From the NCBI GenBank assembly GCA_029259595.1, contig JAJDEW010000151.1, forward strand, positions 124,001-188,000: a DNA stretch of 64,000 nucleotides. The letters are read 5' to 3'. The DNA is from Planctomycetota bacterium. Lineage in GTDB: Bacteria; Planctomycetota; UBA1135; GCA-002686595. Under the pieces are notes generated by a model. The model worked only from the letters and a program-made list of their open reading frames with translations. It searched no databases and was not told where the DNA came from. Positions 8,318-16,540 of this stretch are shown one piece after another. The position numbers and the translations under genes are program-made. The stretch's first letter is position 1, and every line of letters starts with the position of its first letter.

Positions 8318-8682
8318 GCTTCGTGGTCCGTCGGTTGCGGCGTAACCGTCAGAACGGTGACCCCGTCGGGCGCCTCCAGGCGGTGCCAGATCCGCGCCGG
8401 CACCACGACGAGAGTGCCTGCGACGAGCTCGACGGTCTCGACACCGCTGGCCTGACGCAGGTGAAGCCGCGCCGCGCCGGAGAGCACGTGGACGAGCTCG
8501 TCGGCGGGATGGCGCTCCCAGGGGCTGGCGCCCGAGAAGCCGCCGACGAACACCCCGCCGTCGCGATAGGGCGCGAGCCGTGCAAAGGCGCGCGCTTCGA
8601 GCTCGGGACCTGTCGAGGGCTCGCGGCCTTCGAGGAACTCGAGCGAGGCGACCACGTCGGAGAGGGCGATGGGCTTCGACAC
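8314..8682 (-). CDS. Cupin-domain protein
   Basis: 122 residues, a single small beta-barrel. The first cupin motif is around ERHPADELVHVLSGAARLHL and the second around VVVPARIWHRLEAP, keeping His and Glu residues that usually bind a metal. The GTG start has an AAAGG ribosome site 7 bases upstream. Small cupins may act as isomerases, dioxygenases or ligand binders; nothing here fixes the substrate. It is co-transcribed with the small membrane protein and convergent to the amidoligase operon. Confidence 0.8.
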   Translation of the reverse strand: MSKPIALSDVVASLEFLEGREPSTGPELEARAFARLAPYRDGGVFVGGFSGASPWERHPADELVHVLSGAARLHLRQASGVETVELVAGTLVVVPARIWHRLEAPDGVTVLTVTPQPTDHEA

Positions 8683-8848
8683 GTGCAGGCCTTTGGATCA
8701 GGGTCAGCGCGGGTTTGGGGCCGCGGCGGGAGCGGTCCGCGGGGTCGCGACGCACCTATTCTGGGGTCGCGGACCCGGAGCGGACATGTTTTGGTGAGAA
8801 TCCCCAGGCGACGCGTCACGCTCACGGGCGCCGTCGCACTCGGACTCC

Positions 8849-11800
8849 ATGAGTGACACTCGTCGGCCGACACACGCCTTCGCCGGCGCTCCGCCAGGAG
8901 CGGTCGATTTCGACGAGCTCCTGCGCCAGGGCGCCTGGTTGCGAGCGCTCGCCCGCGACATGCTTCGCAATCCTGCCGATGCCGAGGACCTGTCCCAGGA
9001 CGTCCTGACGGTCGCGCTGGATCGCCGGCCCCCCCTGGCCGGCGTGCGCCTGCGCGGTTGGCTCCGTCAAGTCATGCGACGCTTGGCCGCGCGCGGTGCG
9101 CGCCGCGAAGGCGAGCGGCGTGCGATCGAGGGGGAGGCGCATCCGCCGCACGACCCGGAGCGCGACTCCCGCGAACGGGTCGAGCTGCAGCGTCGCCTGC
9201 TCGAGGCCATCGCCACGCTCGACGGAGCGTCGCGCACGGTCCTGGTCCTGCGCTGGTTCGACGGACACTCTCCCCAGGAGATCGCGCGGCAACTCGGCAT
9301 CCCCCCGGCCACGGCGCGCAAGCGCCTCTCGCGCGGGCTCGCGCGCCTGCGCGAACGCCTCGATCGCGATTTCGCGGGCGAAGGCGACCCGGAGGACGGC
9401 CGCGCGACCTGGAGCGCGCTGCTGCTCCCGCTCGCCCGCGAACGGCAGCCTCTGATCGCCACCACCTCCGTCCTGACCGGAGCCCTCGTGAGCACCAAGA
9501 CGACCCTCGCCCTCCTCGCCGCCTCCGGAGCCTGCGCGTTCCTGCTCCTCGCCGATCCCTTCGAGCGCGCTTCGAGCGGTGTTCGCCCCTCCCCTTCGAC
9601 GAGCGCCGTCGGCCATGCGTTGGTCCCACCGCCTTCCGCTGCGTCGCGCGCGCCTGCGGAGGCCCGCGAGGACGCGACGGATCCGTCGACGGCGGGCGCA
9701 CTCGCGTTCGTCGGCGCGGAGCGCGTGCGCGTCGTCGACCTGCAAGGTCGCTCCGTGCAGGGAGCGAAGGCGGCGTGGGTCGACGGCGTAGGTCGTGCAC
9801 GGGCGCTGGAGCTCGACGGCGACGGTGGTTGCGCACGTCCGCCCGATTCCGCGAGCGCGCGCTTCTTCGCGTACGCCCCGGATCATGCGCCCGGTCACGT
9901 TCGCTCGACCGAGAGCCGCGGAGACGTCGTGGTCGAGCTCGCGCCCGCGCGACGGATCATCGGAACCGTGCGCGAGGACGGCGCGCTGCCCGTACGTCCG
10001 CTCCACTTGCATGCTGTGGTTCAGGGACACATCGCGCGTCACGAACGGGAGCTCGAGACCGAGCTGATCGAGCTGGGCGTCCTTCCGTACACGACGGTTG
10101 CGACCACGCGCTCCGACGGCAGCTTCGTGCTCGAGTTCGGAGCGCGCACTTCGTCTGGCTGGCTGAACGTCCCGTCGACGCACAGACTCGCTCCGCCCTA
10201 CGACGACAACACCCGGAACGACCGGGTCACGATCCCGAGCGACCTGGACGAGCTGCACCTGGACCTCGTGCGGCTCCCCTCCGTCACGGGCCGCTTCGTC
10301 TGGGCCGACGATGGCTCGCCCGTCGCGGGGGAGTTGATCGTCAGCCTGCGGCGGCGCGAGCTGGCGCACGACGAATCGAGCTGGCTCCCGATCGAAGCCG
10401 ACGGCTCCTTCGCGATCGGCATCGGTGTCGACGACCGCGCGCTCGGCTCGACTCCGGAGGAACGACTCGCGCGGATCCGGTTCAACAGCCTACGCGTATG
10501 GGCCCATCCGACCGACGGGCACAGCGTGCCGAACGAGACCGAGGTCGTGTTCCAGGGGCGCACGTTTCCGATCGACGTCGGGACGATCGCTCTCGAACGC
10601 ATTCCCGTCCGTCGCTTCGTCGTCGTGAATCAAGACGGTGACGCGCTTCCCGGAGCGTCGGTCGCCTCGTCGCTCGACGTCACGCATACGGATGCGAACG
10701 GTGAGGCGGAGCTCGCCTGCACCGCCGCTGAGACGATCCAGGTCCTCGCCAGCGGTCAGGCGCTCGGCTCGTTCGAGCTCGTTGACGCGTCTCCGCAGGT
10801 CCTCGCGCTCCGTCGCGGTCGCACGCTCGTGATCGAGACGAGTGCGGTCGATGCCCGCCTCCAGCTCGAGGTCTCCTGGAGCGAAACACCGTTCGAGCGC
10901 AGGCCGGACGGCGGCGCAGAGAACATCGAACCGTTGCCCGCGCTGCTGCACGGCGCCTTCCAGCGCCTCCGTCGCCTCGGGCGCCTGAGCTACCAGCAGG
11001 GCCCGGGATGGCCCGGCTCGTTCCTCTTGCCCGTGCGCGCGGAGGCGACAGAACTGCCTGGTTTGCAGCCGAACGGCGACCTCCAGCTGCGCTGTCTCAA
11101 CCCGTTGAGGCAGTCGATCGTCGAGCTTCTCGTCCGCGTGCCCGCGGAGCTCGGTCTGCATCGTGTGGTGTTGCCGCCCGTTCCCTCCGAGGGCTTCGGC
11201 GACCTGCGCCTCCAGCTCGTGACCGCGGACGGAAGTCCGCCCACGGACGCCAGCATCTTCCTGCATCATCCCGAGAATCGCAGCGGGACCAGCCGGCCGT
11301 GCCTGCCCGACGGCTCGTTCTCGGCGGGGCCCTTTCCGGTTCGTGAGTACGAGCTCGACGTCCGCGCCAAGGGGCACGTCCAACGCACGCTGCGGCTCGT
11401 TCCGAGCGCACCGGACGAGCCCCCGGTGAGGGTCTTGCTCGAGGCTGCCCGCGACCTCTACGTGCGTGTCACCGACCGTTCCGGGCGCGAGCTCGAGGTT
11501 GCGCGCGCGGGGGCCTTCGACGCCGCGGGGTGGTCCGTCGAGGAGAACGAGTCGGGCCTGGGAGGCTTCGACATCCGTCGTGTTCCTCGCCGGCCGCTGA
11601 TGCTCTCGGCCCTCGTCGGCAACCGCCGCTGGACGCGCGAGATCACCGCGGACGATGAGCACGTGGAGTGGATCCTGCCCGCGCACGGCCTGCTCGAGGT
11701 CGAGCTCGGGCCCGTCCCCGCGATCGCCTACGACGCCGCGCTGCGCGCCTCTCTTCGTGCGATCGAATCCGGAGACGAGCTCTCCCTGCGCAAGGACTTC

Positions 11801-12004
11801 GACTCCACGGCTTCTGGTAGCGTGTCGCTCGTCACCGACGTCGCGACGGGCGACTACATGCTCGTCGTCACGCTCGAAGAGCAGGATGCCGCCGGCGAAC
11901 CGACGGGAAACCGTGTGCTTCTGGAGCGCGCGATCACGATCGGCGCGAGCCGCACGCTGACCCTGCACATCGACGGACGAACACTCGCCGTGAGCGAGCG
12001 CTGA
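8849..12004 (+). CDS. ECF sigma factor fused to membrane anchor and long extracytoplasmic tail (copy 1)
   Basis: 1051 residues. Residues about 20-175 are an ECF sigma factor: region 2 includes ADAEDLSQDVLTVAL (about 43-60), and region 4 includes HSPQEIARQLGIPPATARKRLSRG. A single membrane segment follows (about 212-235, TLALLAASGACAFLLL). The remaining about 800 residues are beta-rich and resemble repeated carboxypeptidase-regulatory/Cna-B-like domains, probably outside the cytoplasmic membrane. Sigma factors with long C-terminal extensions are known from Planctomycetota. Release from the membrane, or action at the membrane, would be needed for transcription. The same architecture appears again at 52.5-55.3 kb. 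No separate anti-sigma gene is next to it. Confidence 0.88.
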   Translation: MSDTRRPTHAFAGAPPGAVDFDELLRQGAWLRALARDMLRNPADAEDLSQDVLTVALDRRPPLAGVRLRGWLRQVMRRLAARGARREGERRAIEGEAHPPHDPERDSRERVELQRRLLEAIATLDGASRTVLVLRWFDGHSPQEIARQLGIPPATARKRLSRGLARLRERLDRDFAGEGDPEDGRATWSALLLPLARERQPLIATTSVLTGALVSTKTTLALLAASGACAFLLLADPFERASSGVRPSPSTSAVGHALVPPPSAASRAPAEAREDATDPSTAGALAFVGAERVRVVDLQGRSVQGAKAAWVDGVGRARALELDGDGGCARPPDSASARFFAYAPDHAPGHVRSTESRGDVVVELAPARRIIGTVREDGALPVRPLHLHAVVQGHIARHERELETELIELGVLPYTTVATTRSDGSFVLEFGARTSSGWLNVPSTHRLAPPYDDNTRNDRVTIPSDLDELHLDLVRLPSVTGRFVWADDGSPVAGELIVSLRRRELAHDESSWLPIEADGSFAIGIGVDDRALGSTPEERLARIRFNSLRVWAHPTDGHSVPNETEVVFQGRTFPIDVGTIALERIPVRRFVVVNQDGDALPGASVASSLDVTHTDANGEAELACTAAETIQVLASGQALGSFELVDASPQVLALRRGRTLVIETSAVDARLQLEVSWSETPFERRPDGGAENIEPLPALLHGAFQRLRRLGRLSYQQGPGWPGSFLLPVRAEATELPGLQPNGDLQLRCLNPLRQSIVELLVRVPAELGLHRVVLPPVPSEGFGDLRLQLVTADGSPPTDASIFLHHPENRSGTSRPCLPDGSFSAGPFPVREYELDVRAKGHVQRTLRLVPSAPDEPPVRVLLEAARDLYVRVTDRSGRELEVARAGAFDAAGWSVEENESGLGGFDIRRVPRRPLMLSALVGNRRWTREITADDEHVEWILPAHGLLEVELGPVPAIAYDAALRASLRAIESGDELSLRKDFDSTASGSVSLVTDVATGDYMLVVTLEEQDAAGEPTGNRVLLERAITIGASRTLTLHIDGRTLAVSER

Positions 12005-12026
12005 AGCGTCCAGCCGCCCCGCGCGC

Positions 12027-13391
12027 TCAGAACGCCAGAAGGCTTGCCCAGGCCGCGGGGTCGTTCCCCGATTGCAGCCCGCTGAGCGCTTCGAGGGTCT
12101 TCAGGATCGACCCCCTCAACGCCGGTCCGGCCGTCGTGAGCGCGCGGACGAGCCCCGGAATGGCCGCCGGCTCGTCCAGCTCCACCAGGAACGCGAGGGC
12201 GCAACGGGCCACGTTGGTCGACAGGGTGTCGAGCTCGCCGGCGACGATCTCCGCGATCCTCGCGTGGAAGGCGTGCTTCTCCTGCAGCTCGCGCAACACG
12301 GCGTTCGCCGCGGGCAGATCGAGGTCGACCAGGCCATAGGCCATGTCCAGCCCCGTGTTCTCCCACCAGGTGAGCTCGCGTTCGACGCGCCGCGACAGGG
12401 TCGTCGGCGACAACGTGATCTTCAGGTCGAAGCTGCGCGAGAGGGCACGCTGAGCGATCGCCGCTCCCTGGGCGTCCGATTCGTTCTCGAGGACCTGCTG
12501 CAGGTCGTGCAGGGCTTCGGAACGCCCTCGGAGCGCCGCGGTCGCCGCGTACCTCACGGGGCGACGGTCGTCGACCAGGTAGCGGGTCAAGCGCGCCCTC
12601 CAGCCGTCTCCGAGGACCCACGGGAAGCGTCGGGTCAGGGCGTCCAAGCGCGGGATGATCTCGCTGGGCGGCGGTACGGCCAGGCCGTCCTCGTCCGCGT
12701 CGAGCAGGCTCACGAGCAGCAGGATGCCCCGTGGATCGGAGTCGAGTTCGATCGCACGCGAGAGGTCATCCAGGAAGGCCGGATGGCGCGGCTTGCGGAG
12801 CGCTTCGCCGAGCAGCTCGTAGTTCTCGGGGCGGGCCGCCAGGTGCTTCGCAAGACTCTTGCGGAGCGTGACGCGGACCATGTGCGTGATGCTCTCTTCG
12901 TCGTTCAGGTCCAGCGCGGTATCGAGCCAGAGCTCGAAGGACGCCGCGCTACCGATCCGCGCAGTCAGGTGGAAGAGCGCAAGGCGGTCTTCCAACGTTG
13001 CGTTCGACGCGTGGGTCGCCGCCAGAGTCTCGAGCGCAGCAGCGGGCATGTGCTCGACGAGCACGCGCGCCGCCAGCTCCCCGAATCGATCCGGGCGCCC
13101 CCACCAACGAACGTTGACGGGGTCGACGCCCGCGACGTCGAAGATCGCTTCCAGCGCCTCGCTCCCGGCGAAGAGCTCGACGTACAGCGGGGCAGCCTCC
13201 TCCCCCAGACGGGCGAGCTGCTCGAGCACCTGCTCTTCCGTGCGTTCCGAGCCCCTCGACTCGAGCAGGGTCGACTGGATGCGCGCCAGGAGCGCATCCC
13301 GGTCGTTGCGGGCCGCCGAGAGTCCGGGGAAAGCGGCGAGGGCCGCGACCAGAAAGGTCGCGACCCGCGGGCTGAAGGCATGCGTCGTCAT
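12027..13391 (-). CDS. Exported HEAT-repeat-like protein
   Basis: 454 residues with a signal peptide (about 1-27, FLVAALAAFPGLSAA). The rest is nearly all alpha-helical, with repeated paired helices rich in Ala, Leu, Arg and Glu, consistent with HEAT or armadillo-type repeats, for example RRPVRYAATAALRGRSEAL and AAIPGLVRALTTAGPALRG. Such proteins usually act as binding scaffolds. It is convergent with the sigma-fusion gene (22 bases between stops) and lies 76 bases upstream of the end of the pilin operon, on the same strand. Function is otherwise unknown. Confidence 0.75.
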   Translation of the reverse strand: MTTHAFSPRVATFLVAALAAFPGLSAARNDRDALLARIQSTLLESRGSERTEEQVLEQLARLGEEAAPLYVELFAGSEALEAIFDVAGVDPVNVRWWGRPDRFGELAARVLVEHMPAAALETLAATHASNATLEDRLALFHLTARIGSAASFELWLDTALDLNDEESITHMVRVTLRKSLAKHLAARPENYELLGEALRKPRHPAFLDDLSRAIELDSDPRGILLLVSLLDADEDGLAVPPPSEIIPRLDALTRRFPWVLGDGWRARLTRYLVDDRRPVRYAATAALRGRSEALHDLQQVLENESDAQGAAIAQRALSRSFDLKITLSPTTLSRRVERELTWWENTGLDMAYGLVDLDLPAANAVLRELQEKHAFHARIAEIVAGELDTLSTNVARCALAFLVELDEPAAIPGLVRALTTAGPALRGSILKTLEALSGLQSGNDPAAWASLLAF

Positions 13392-13467
13392 GGATTCCGT
13401 TCCTCGAAGACCCTCGTGCGGCGTTCGCGGTGGCAGGACTCCGGGCGTCCGTGCCGGCGGGCAGGAT

Positions 13468-15123
13468 CTAGTCCCACCACTGCCACCACCACTTCTTCTT
13501 CTTGCTGCTCCCGCCGGAGTCGCCGGAGTCGCCGTCGACCGGATCGACGTCCTCGGGCGGGTCGACGTCCACCGGCGGATCGACGTCGACCTCGATCGGC
13601 AGGTCCGGGTCGTCCTGCGGTTCCTCGTCGTCGCCGGGGTCCAGCACGACGGCGCCGACGGCTTCCTGTCCGGTCAAGAGCCGCCAGGACAGGACCTGGA
13701 GGCGGGCTGCACCTTCTTCGCTGCCGCCGCCGGGGATCCCGGGCTGATCGAGGTCGCCGTTCTTGATCCGCTCGTCGAAGTCGACGATCAGCTTGCTGTG
13801 CTTGCTTCCGAAGTCGCGCTGGATGTCGATCTGGTTGCCGGCCGTCATGTTGCCGTAGAGCCGGACCGATTCCGAACCGCTGCTATCCAGGTTGATGTCG
13901 AGGAAGTCGTTCTCGGCGTACATGAAGGCGTGCATCTCCCGGAGCGTTCCGAGTGTCGGGTCGCCGAACGAGATGTTGCCGCTGTCTTCGAAGTCGGGGT
14001 GCTTCATCGCGATGAAGGCGATGCCGTCCGTCTCTTCGTTCTCGTAGAACAGGTTGTCGCCGAAGTAGATGTTGCCGCGGACGACGAAGGTCACCTGAAC
14101 TCCGGACTCGAGCCCGTGCTTGAAGCGGAAGGAGTAGGTGGCCGAGTTGTCCATCCACAGGTTGCCGTCGATGTAGAACACGGCGCGGTTGGAGTCCACG
14201 CCAGGCTCGCCGTTCACGCCGCTCAGCGTGATCTCGGACGGGTCGTCTCCCACCTGCTCGCTGTCGCTGCCGTTCGGCTCGTACGGGTCCTCGAGGAAGT
14301 AGTCGTCCCCTTCCGTCATGTTCAGACGGCTGGTGCGATCGCTCGGGTTCTTCCGAAAGATGTGCGCCGGGGAGTCCTCGGGCAGCTGCCAGGCGTGACC
14401 ACCGGGTGCCGCGCTGGCGTAGTACGCGTCGCCGCTGTCGAAGTAGTCCGCGACGTTGAAGGTCGCGGTCGCTTCGTAGTTCATCCCCGGCAGATCGGGG
14501 CCCGACATCTCGATCCCCTCCTCGCCCTGGTAGTTGCCGAGGACGTTCTTCCTGGCCCGCAGCGCCCCGTCGAGGAAGGCATCCTGGATAAAGTTGACGC
14601 TGCCGCCGCTGTACACGTCGCCATAGATCTCGTCGGCGTAGATTCCCCCGCCGTTGATCTTCAGCGTGTAGCCGTTGTTCTCGTCGCTGTTGCCAGCGAA
14701 GAGCGCATTGCTGAAGACCTCACTCTCCGCAGCGAAGGACACGACGGCTTCCACCACCGCCTCCTCGCCAGCCACCTCGGAGCGAGAGGTGATCGTGAAC
14801 GTACCGTCGTCGTTGTCGACGATCGAAGCGAAGCAACCTCCGGAGCCGAACTTCCAGGGCGTCTCCTCCGAGCCGATGTTGTCGTAGTCGCCCTGAGTGA
14901 TGTGCGCCATGCCGAGCACGATGCCCGCATCCGCCACCTGGATCGCGGCATAGTCATCGACCGCCCCCTCACGCTCGACCTGCGAGCGCAGCGTGGTCGT
15001 CAGGAAGGCCCCCGACACCCCGACCAAGGCGATGACCGCGAGCAGCGCCGTGACCGTTGCCGTCCCCTGTTGATTCGTCCACCCCGACGGCGACGCCGCA
15101 AAGATTCCCTTCCCCTGGATCAT
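13468..15123 (-). CDS. PilX-like pilus-assembly protein with odd C-terminus
   Basis: 551 residues. An N-terminal hydrophobic helix (about 20-45, TVTALLAVIALVGVSGAFLT) followed by LRSQVEREGAVDDYAAIQVADAG matches the PilX_N type of minor-pilin assembly protein. The large remainder is Asp/Gly/Asn-rich and beta-like, and probably extracellular. The last about 45 residues are Asp/Pro/Val-rich (repeats of VDVDPP), then Ser/Gly, and end KKKKWWWQWWD. It is the last gene of a three-gene minor-pilin operon, starting 5 bases after the preceding stop. The ATG at 15123 was chosen over an upstream in-frame ATG that would overlap the previous gene. Confidence 0.78.
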   Translation of the reverse strand: MIQGKGIFAASPSGWTNQQGTATVTALLAVIALVGVSGAFLTTTLRSQVEREGAVDDYAAIQVADAGIVLGMAHITQGDYDNIGSEETPWKFGSGGCFASIVDNDDGTFTITSRSEVAGEEAVVEAVVSFAAESEVFSNALFAGNSDENNGYTLKINGGGIYADEIYGDVYSGGSVNFIQDAFLDGALRARKNVLGNYQGEEGIEMSGPDLPGMNYEATATFNVADYFDSGDAYYASAAPGGHAWQLPEDSPAHIFRKNPSDRTSRLNMTEGDDYFLEDPYEPNGSDSEQVGDDPSEITLSGVNGEPGVDSNRAVFYIDGNLWMDNSATYSFRFKHGLESGVQVTFVVRGNIYFGDNLFYENEETDGIAFIAMKHPDFEDSGNISFGDPTLGTLREMHAFMYAENDFLDINLDSSGSESVRLYGNMTAGNQIDIQRDFGSKHSKLIVDFDERIKNGDLDQPGIPGGGSEEGAARLQVLSWRLLTGQEAVGAVVLDPGDDEEPQDDPDLPIEVDVDPPVDVDPPEDVDPVDGDSGDSGGSSKKKKWWWQWWD

Positions 15124-15128
15124 TCTGG

Positions 15129-15797
15129 TTAGTTCCTGAGTCTGATTGCCGTTTGTACGGTCCGCGTGAGCTGCACTCCCTTCGGCCCCACTGCCTCCAG
15201 GGTCAGGCGCACGGTCAAGACCGTTTCGTCCCACTCGAATACGAGCCCGGCCTCGTCGACGAGGCCATTGCCGTTGTCGTCCACGAAATTGAGCTGCTCT
15301 CCCTCCAGGAATTCAGCTACTCCGCGGACGCGTGTCGCGCTTCGCTCGGAGGCTCCATCGACGTCGAGCGTCCAAACCACTTCGCCCTCGTCGATGAGTC
15401 CGTCTCCGTCGTTGTCGATGCCGTCGTCGTCCTCGTCGGCGTCCAGCTGCCAGGAGATCCGTGTCTCCGGACCCCAGATGATCCCGGTCGCGGCGTCGTA
15501 GCCGCCCGGACGCCTGAAAGCGATGGTGTTCGACCCGTTGATGCCGGTCGGACCACCCACGCTGCCCGCCCCCGCGTCGTAGATGTCGCGCACGATGCTC
15601 TCGAGTGCGCGGTGAGCCTTCTGGTCCAGCTGCGACACGGCATCCGCCATTCCATAGGAGGAGTAGGCCGACTGGAGGGAGAGGCCGATGACGAGGAAGA
15701 CCCCACCCATCAGCGCTCCGCTCACGGCGACTTCGAGCATCGTCAGACCGGCACGGGCCCGGTCCGGGAGTCTCCGAGTGAAGCGTGTCACCATCAC
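15129..15797 (-). CDS. Type IV minor pilin/pseudopilin (PilW/GspJ-like)
   Basis: 222 residues. A class III prepilin signal is present: basic leader, cleavage after Gly17, then LTMLEVAVSGALMGG with the conserved Glu at +5. The globular part has two acidic calcium-type stretches (DADEDDDGIDNDGDGLIDEG and DDNGNGLVDEAG) of the kind seen in thrombospondin-3-like repeats. The size and position between two other pilin-like genes suggest a minor pilin that primes assembly of a type IV pilus or a type II secretion pseudopilus. The GTG start overlaps the previous stop; an ATG one codon later is also possible. No prepilin peptidase or motor ATPase is in the window. Confidence 0.85.
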   Translation of the reverse strand: MMVTRFTRRLPDRARAGLTMLEVAVSGALMGGVFLVIGLSLQSAYSSYGMADAVSQLDQKAHRALESIVRDIYDAGAGSVGGPTGINGSNTIAFRRPGGYDAATGIIWGPETRISWQLDADEDDDGIDNDGDGLIDEGEVVWTLDVDGASERSATRVRGVAEFLEGEQLNFVDDNGNGLVDEAGLVFEWDETVLTVRLTLEAVGPKGVQLTRTVQTAIRLRN

Positions 15798-16378
15798 CGG
15801 ATCGCCATCAGCAGGAAGTGGACTTGGTGGTGTGCGTTCGAGCGTGCGCCGCGCCAGTCGAGCTCGACCCCGACCGGCAGCAGGACGTAGTCCCCGGCGT
15901 GATCGTCCGCGTCGATGACGCCGTCCAGGTTGAGGTCGCGCGGCATGTCCAGCGACTTCATGACGAGGTCCTCGCGGAGCTCACCCGTTCCGTCCCCGGG
16001 AAAGAAGACGCGCCCCACGAACCCATCGGGGTCGTTGGCGCGCGGGCGCAGGTCATCGACCGCGAAGCCCGATCCAGGCGCGAAGCCGGCGGGATCGTCC
16101 GCGGGATCGTCGTTGTACATGGCGTACACGAGCTCCGGAGCCACGCTGCGGATCTCGGCGATCTTCTGCCGAACCGCCTCGTGAGCGATCGAACGCGCCT
16201 GATTGGACCGCGACAGGTGGTAGCTGGAGGCCGAGGCGGCGACCAAGCCTCCGATCGCGATCGCGAGGATGGACAGCGCAACCGTCAGCTCGAGAACCGT
16301 GAACCCGCTTCGCCGACCGCGTCGGGGCCTCGGCCTTCTCGATGCGCAATTCGTTTGGGGGGACAAGGTGTGGACCAT
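15794..16378 (-). CDS. Type IV minor pilin (PilV/GspI-like)
   Basis: 194 residues. A strongly basic leader (RRPRPRRGRRSG) precedes the cleavage point, then FTVLELTVALSILAIAIGGLV with Glu at +5, the standard prepilin helix. A later segment (DLNLDGVIDADDHAG) is EF-hand-like and acidic. It is the first gene of the minor-pilin operon and overlaps the next by four bases. The ATG at 16378 was chosen because it leaves a normal-length leader; longer in-frame starts would add a leader with no pilin character. Confidence 0.85.
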   Translation of the reverse strand: MVHTLSPQTNCASRRPRPRRGRRSGFTVLELTVALSILAIAIGGLVAASASSYHLSRSNQARSIAHEAVRQKIAEIRSVAPELVYAMYNDDPADDPAGFAPGSGFAVDDLRPRANDPDGFVGRVFFPGDGTGELREDLVMKSLDMPRDLNLDGVIDADDHAGDYVLLPVGVELDWRGARSNAHHQVHFLLMAIR

Positions 16379-16540
16379 TCGCGTAAGTCTCCGATCGGAT
16401 CCCGCGAATACGCATCTGGAACGATTCCGGATTTCGAGACCGAGTGGCGATCGGTCGCAGAAGGGCTCAGACTCGAGCGGGTCGCTCCCGCCTCGGAAAG
16501 GATGGCCCACATTGCGCGCGGGCACGCGGAGAGCACGCGC

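Noticed and set aside
12072..13766. Plus-strand open frame opposite the HEAT protein
   Set aside because: Antisense shadow with repetitive basic sequence; the minus-strand protein has a signal peptide and helical repeats.
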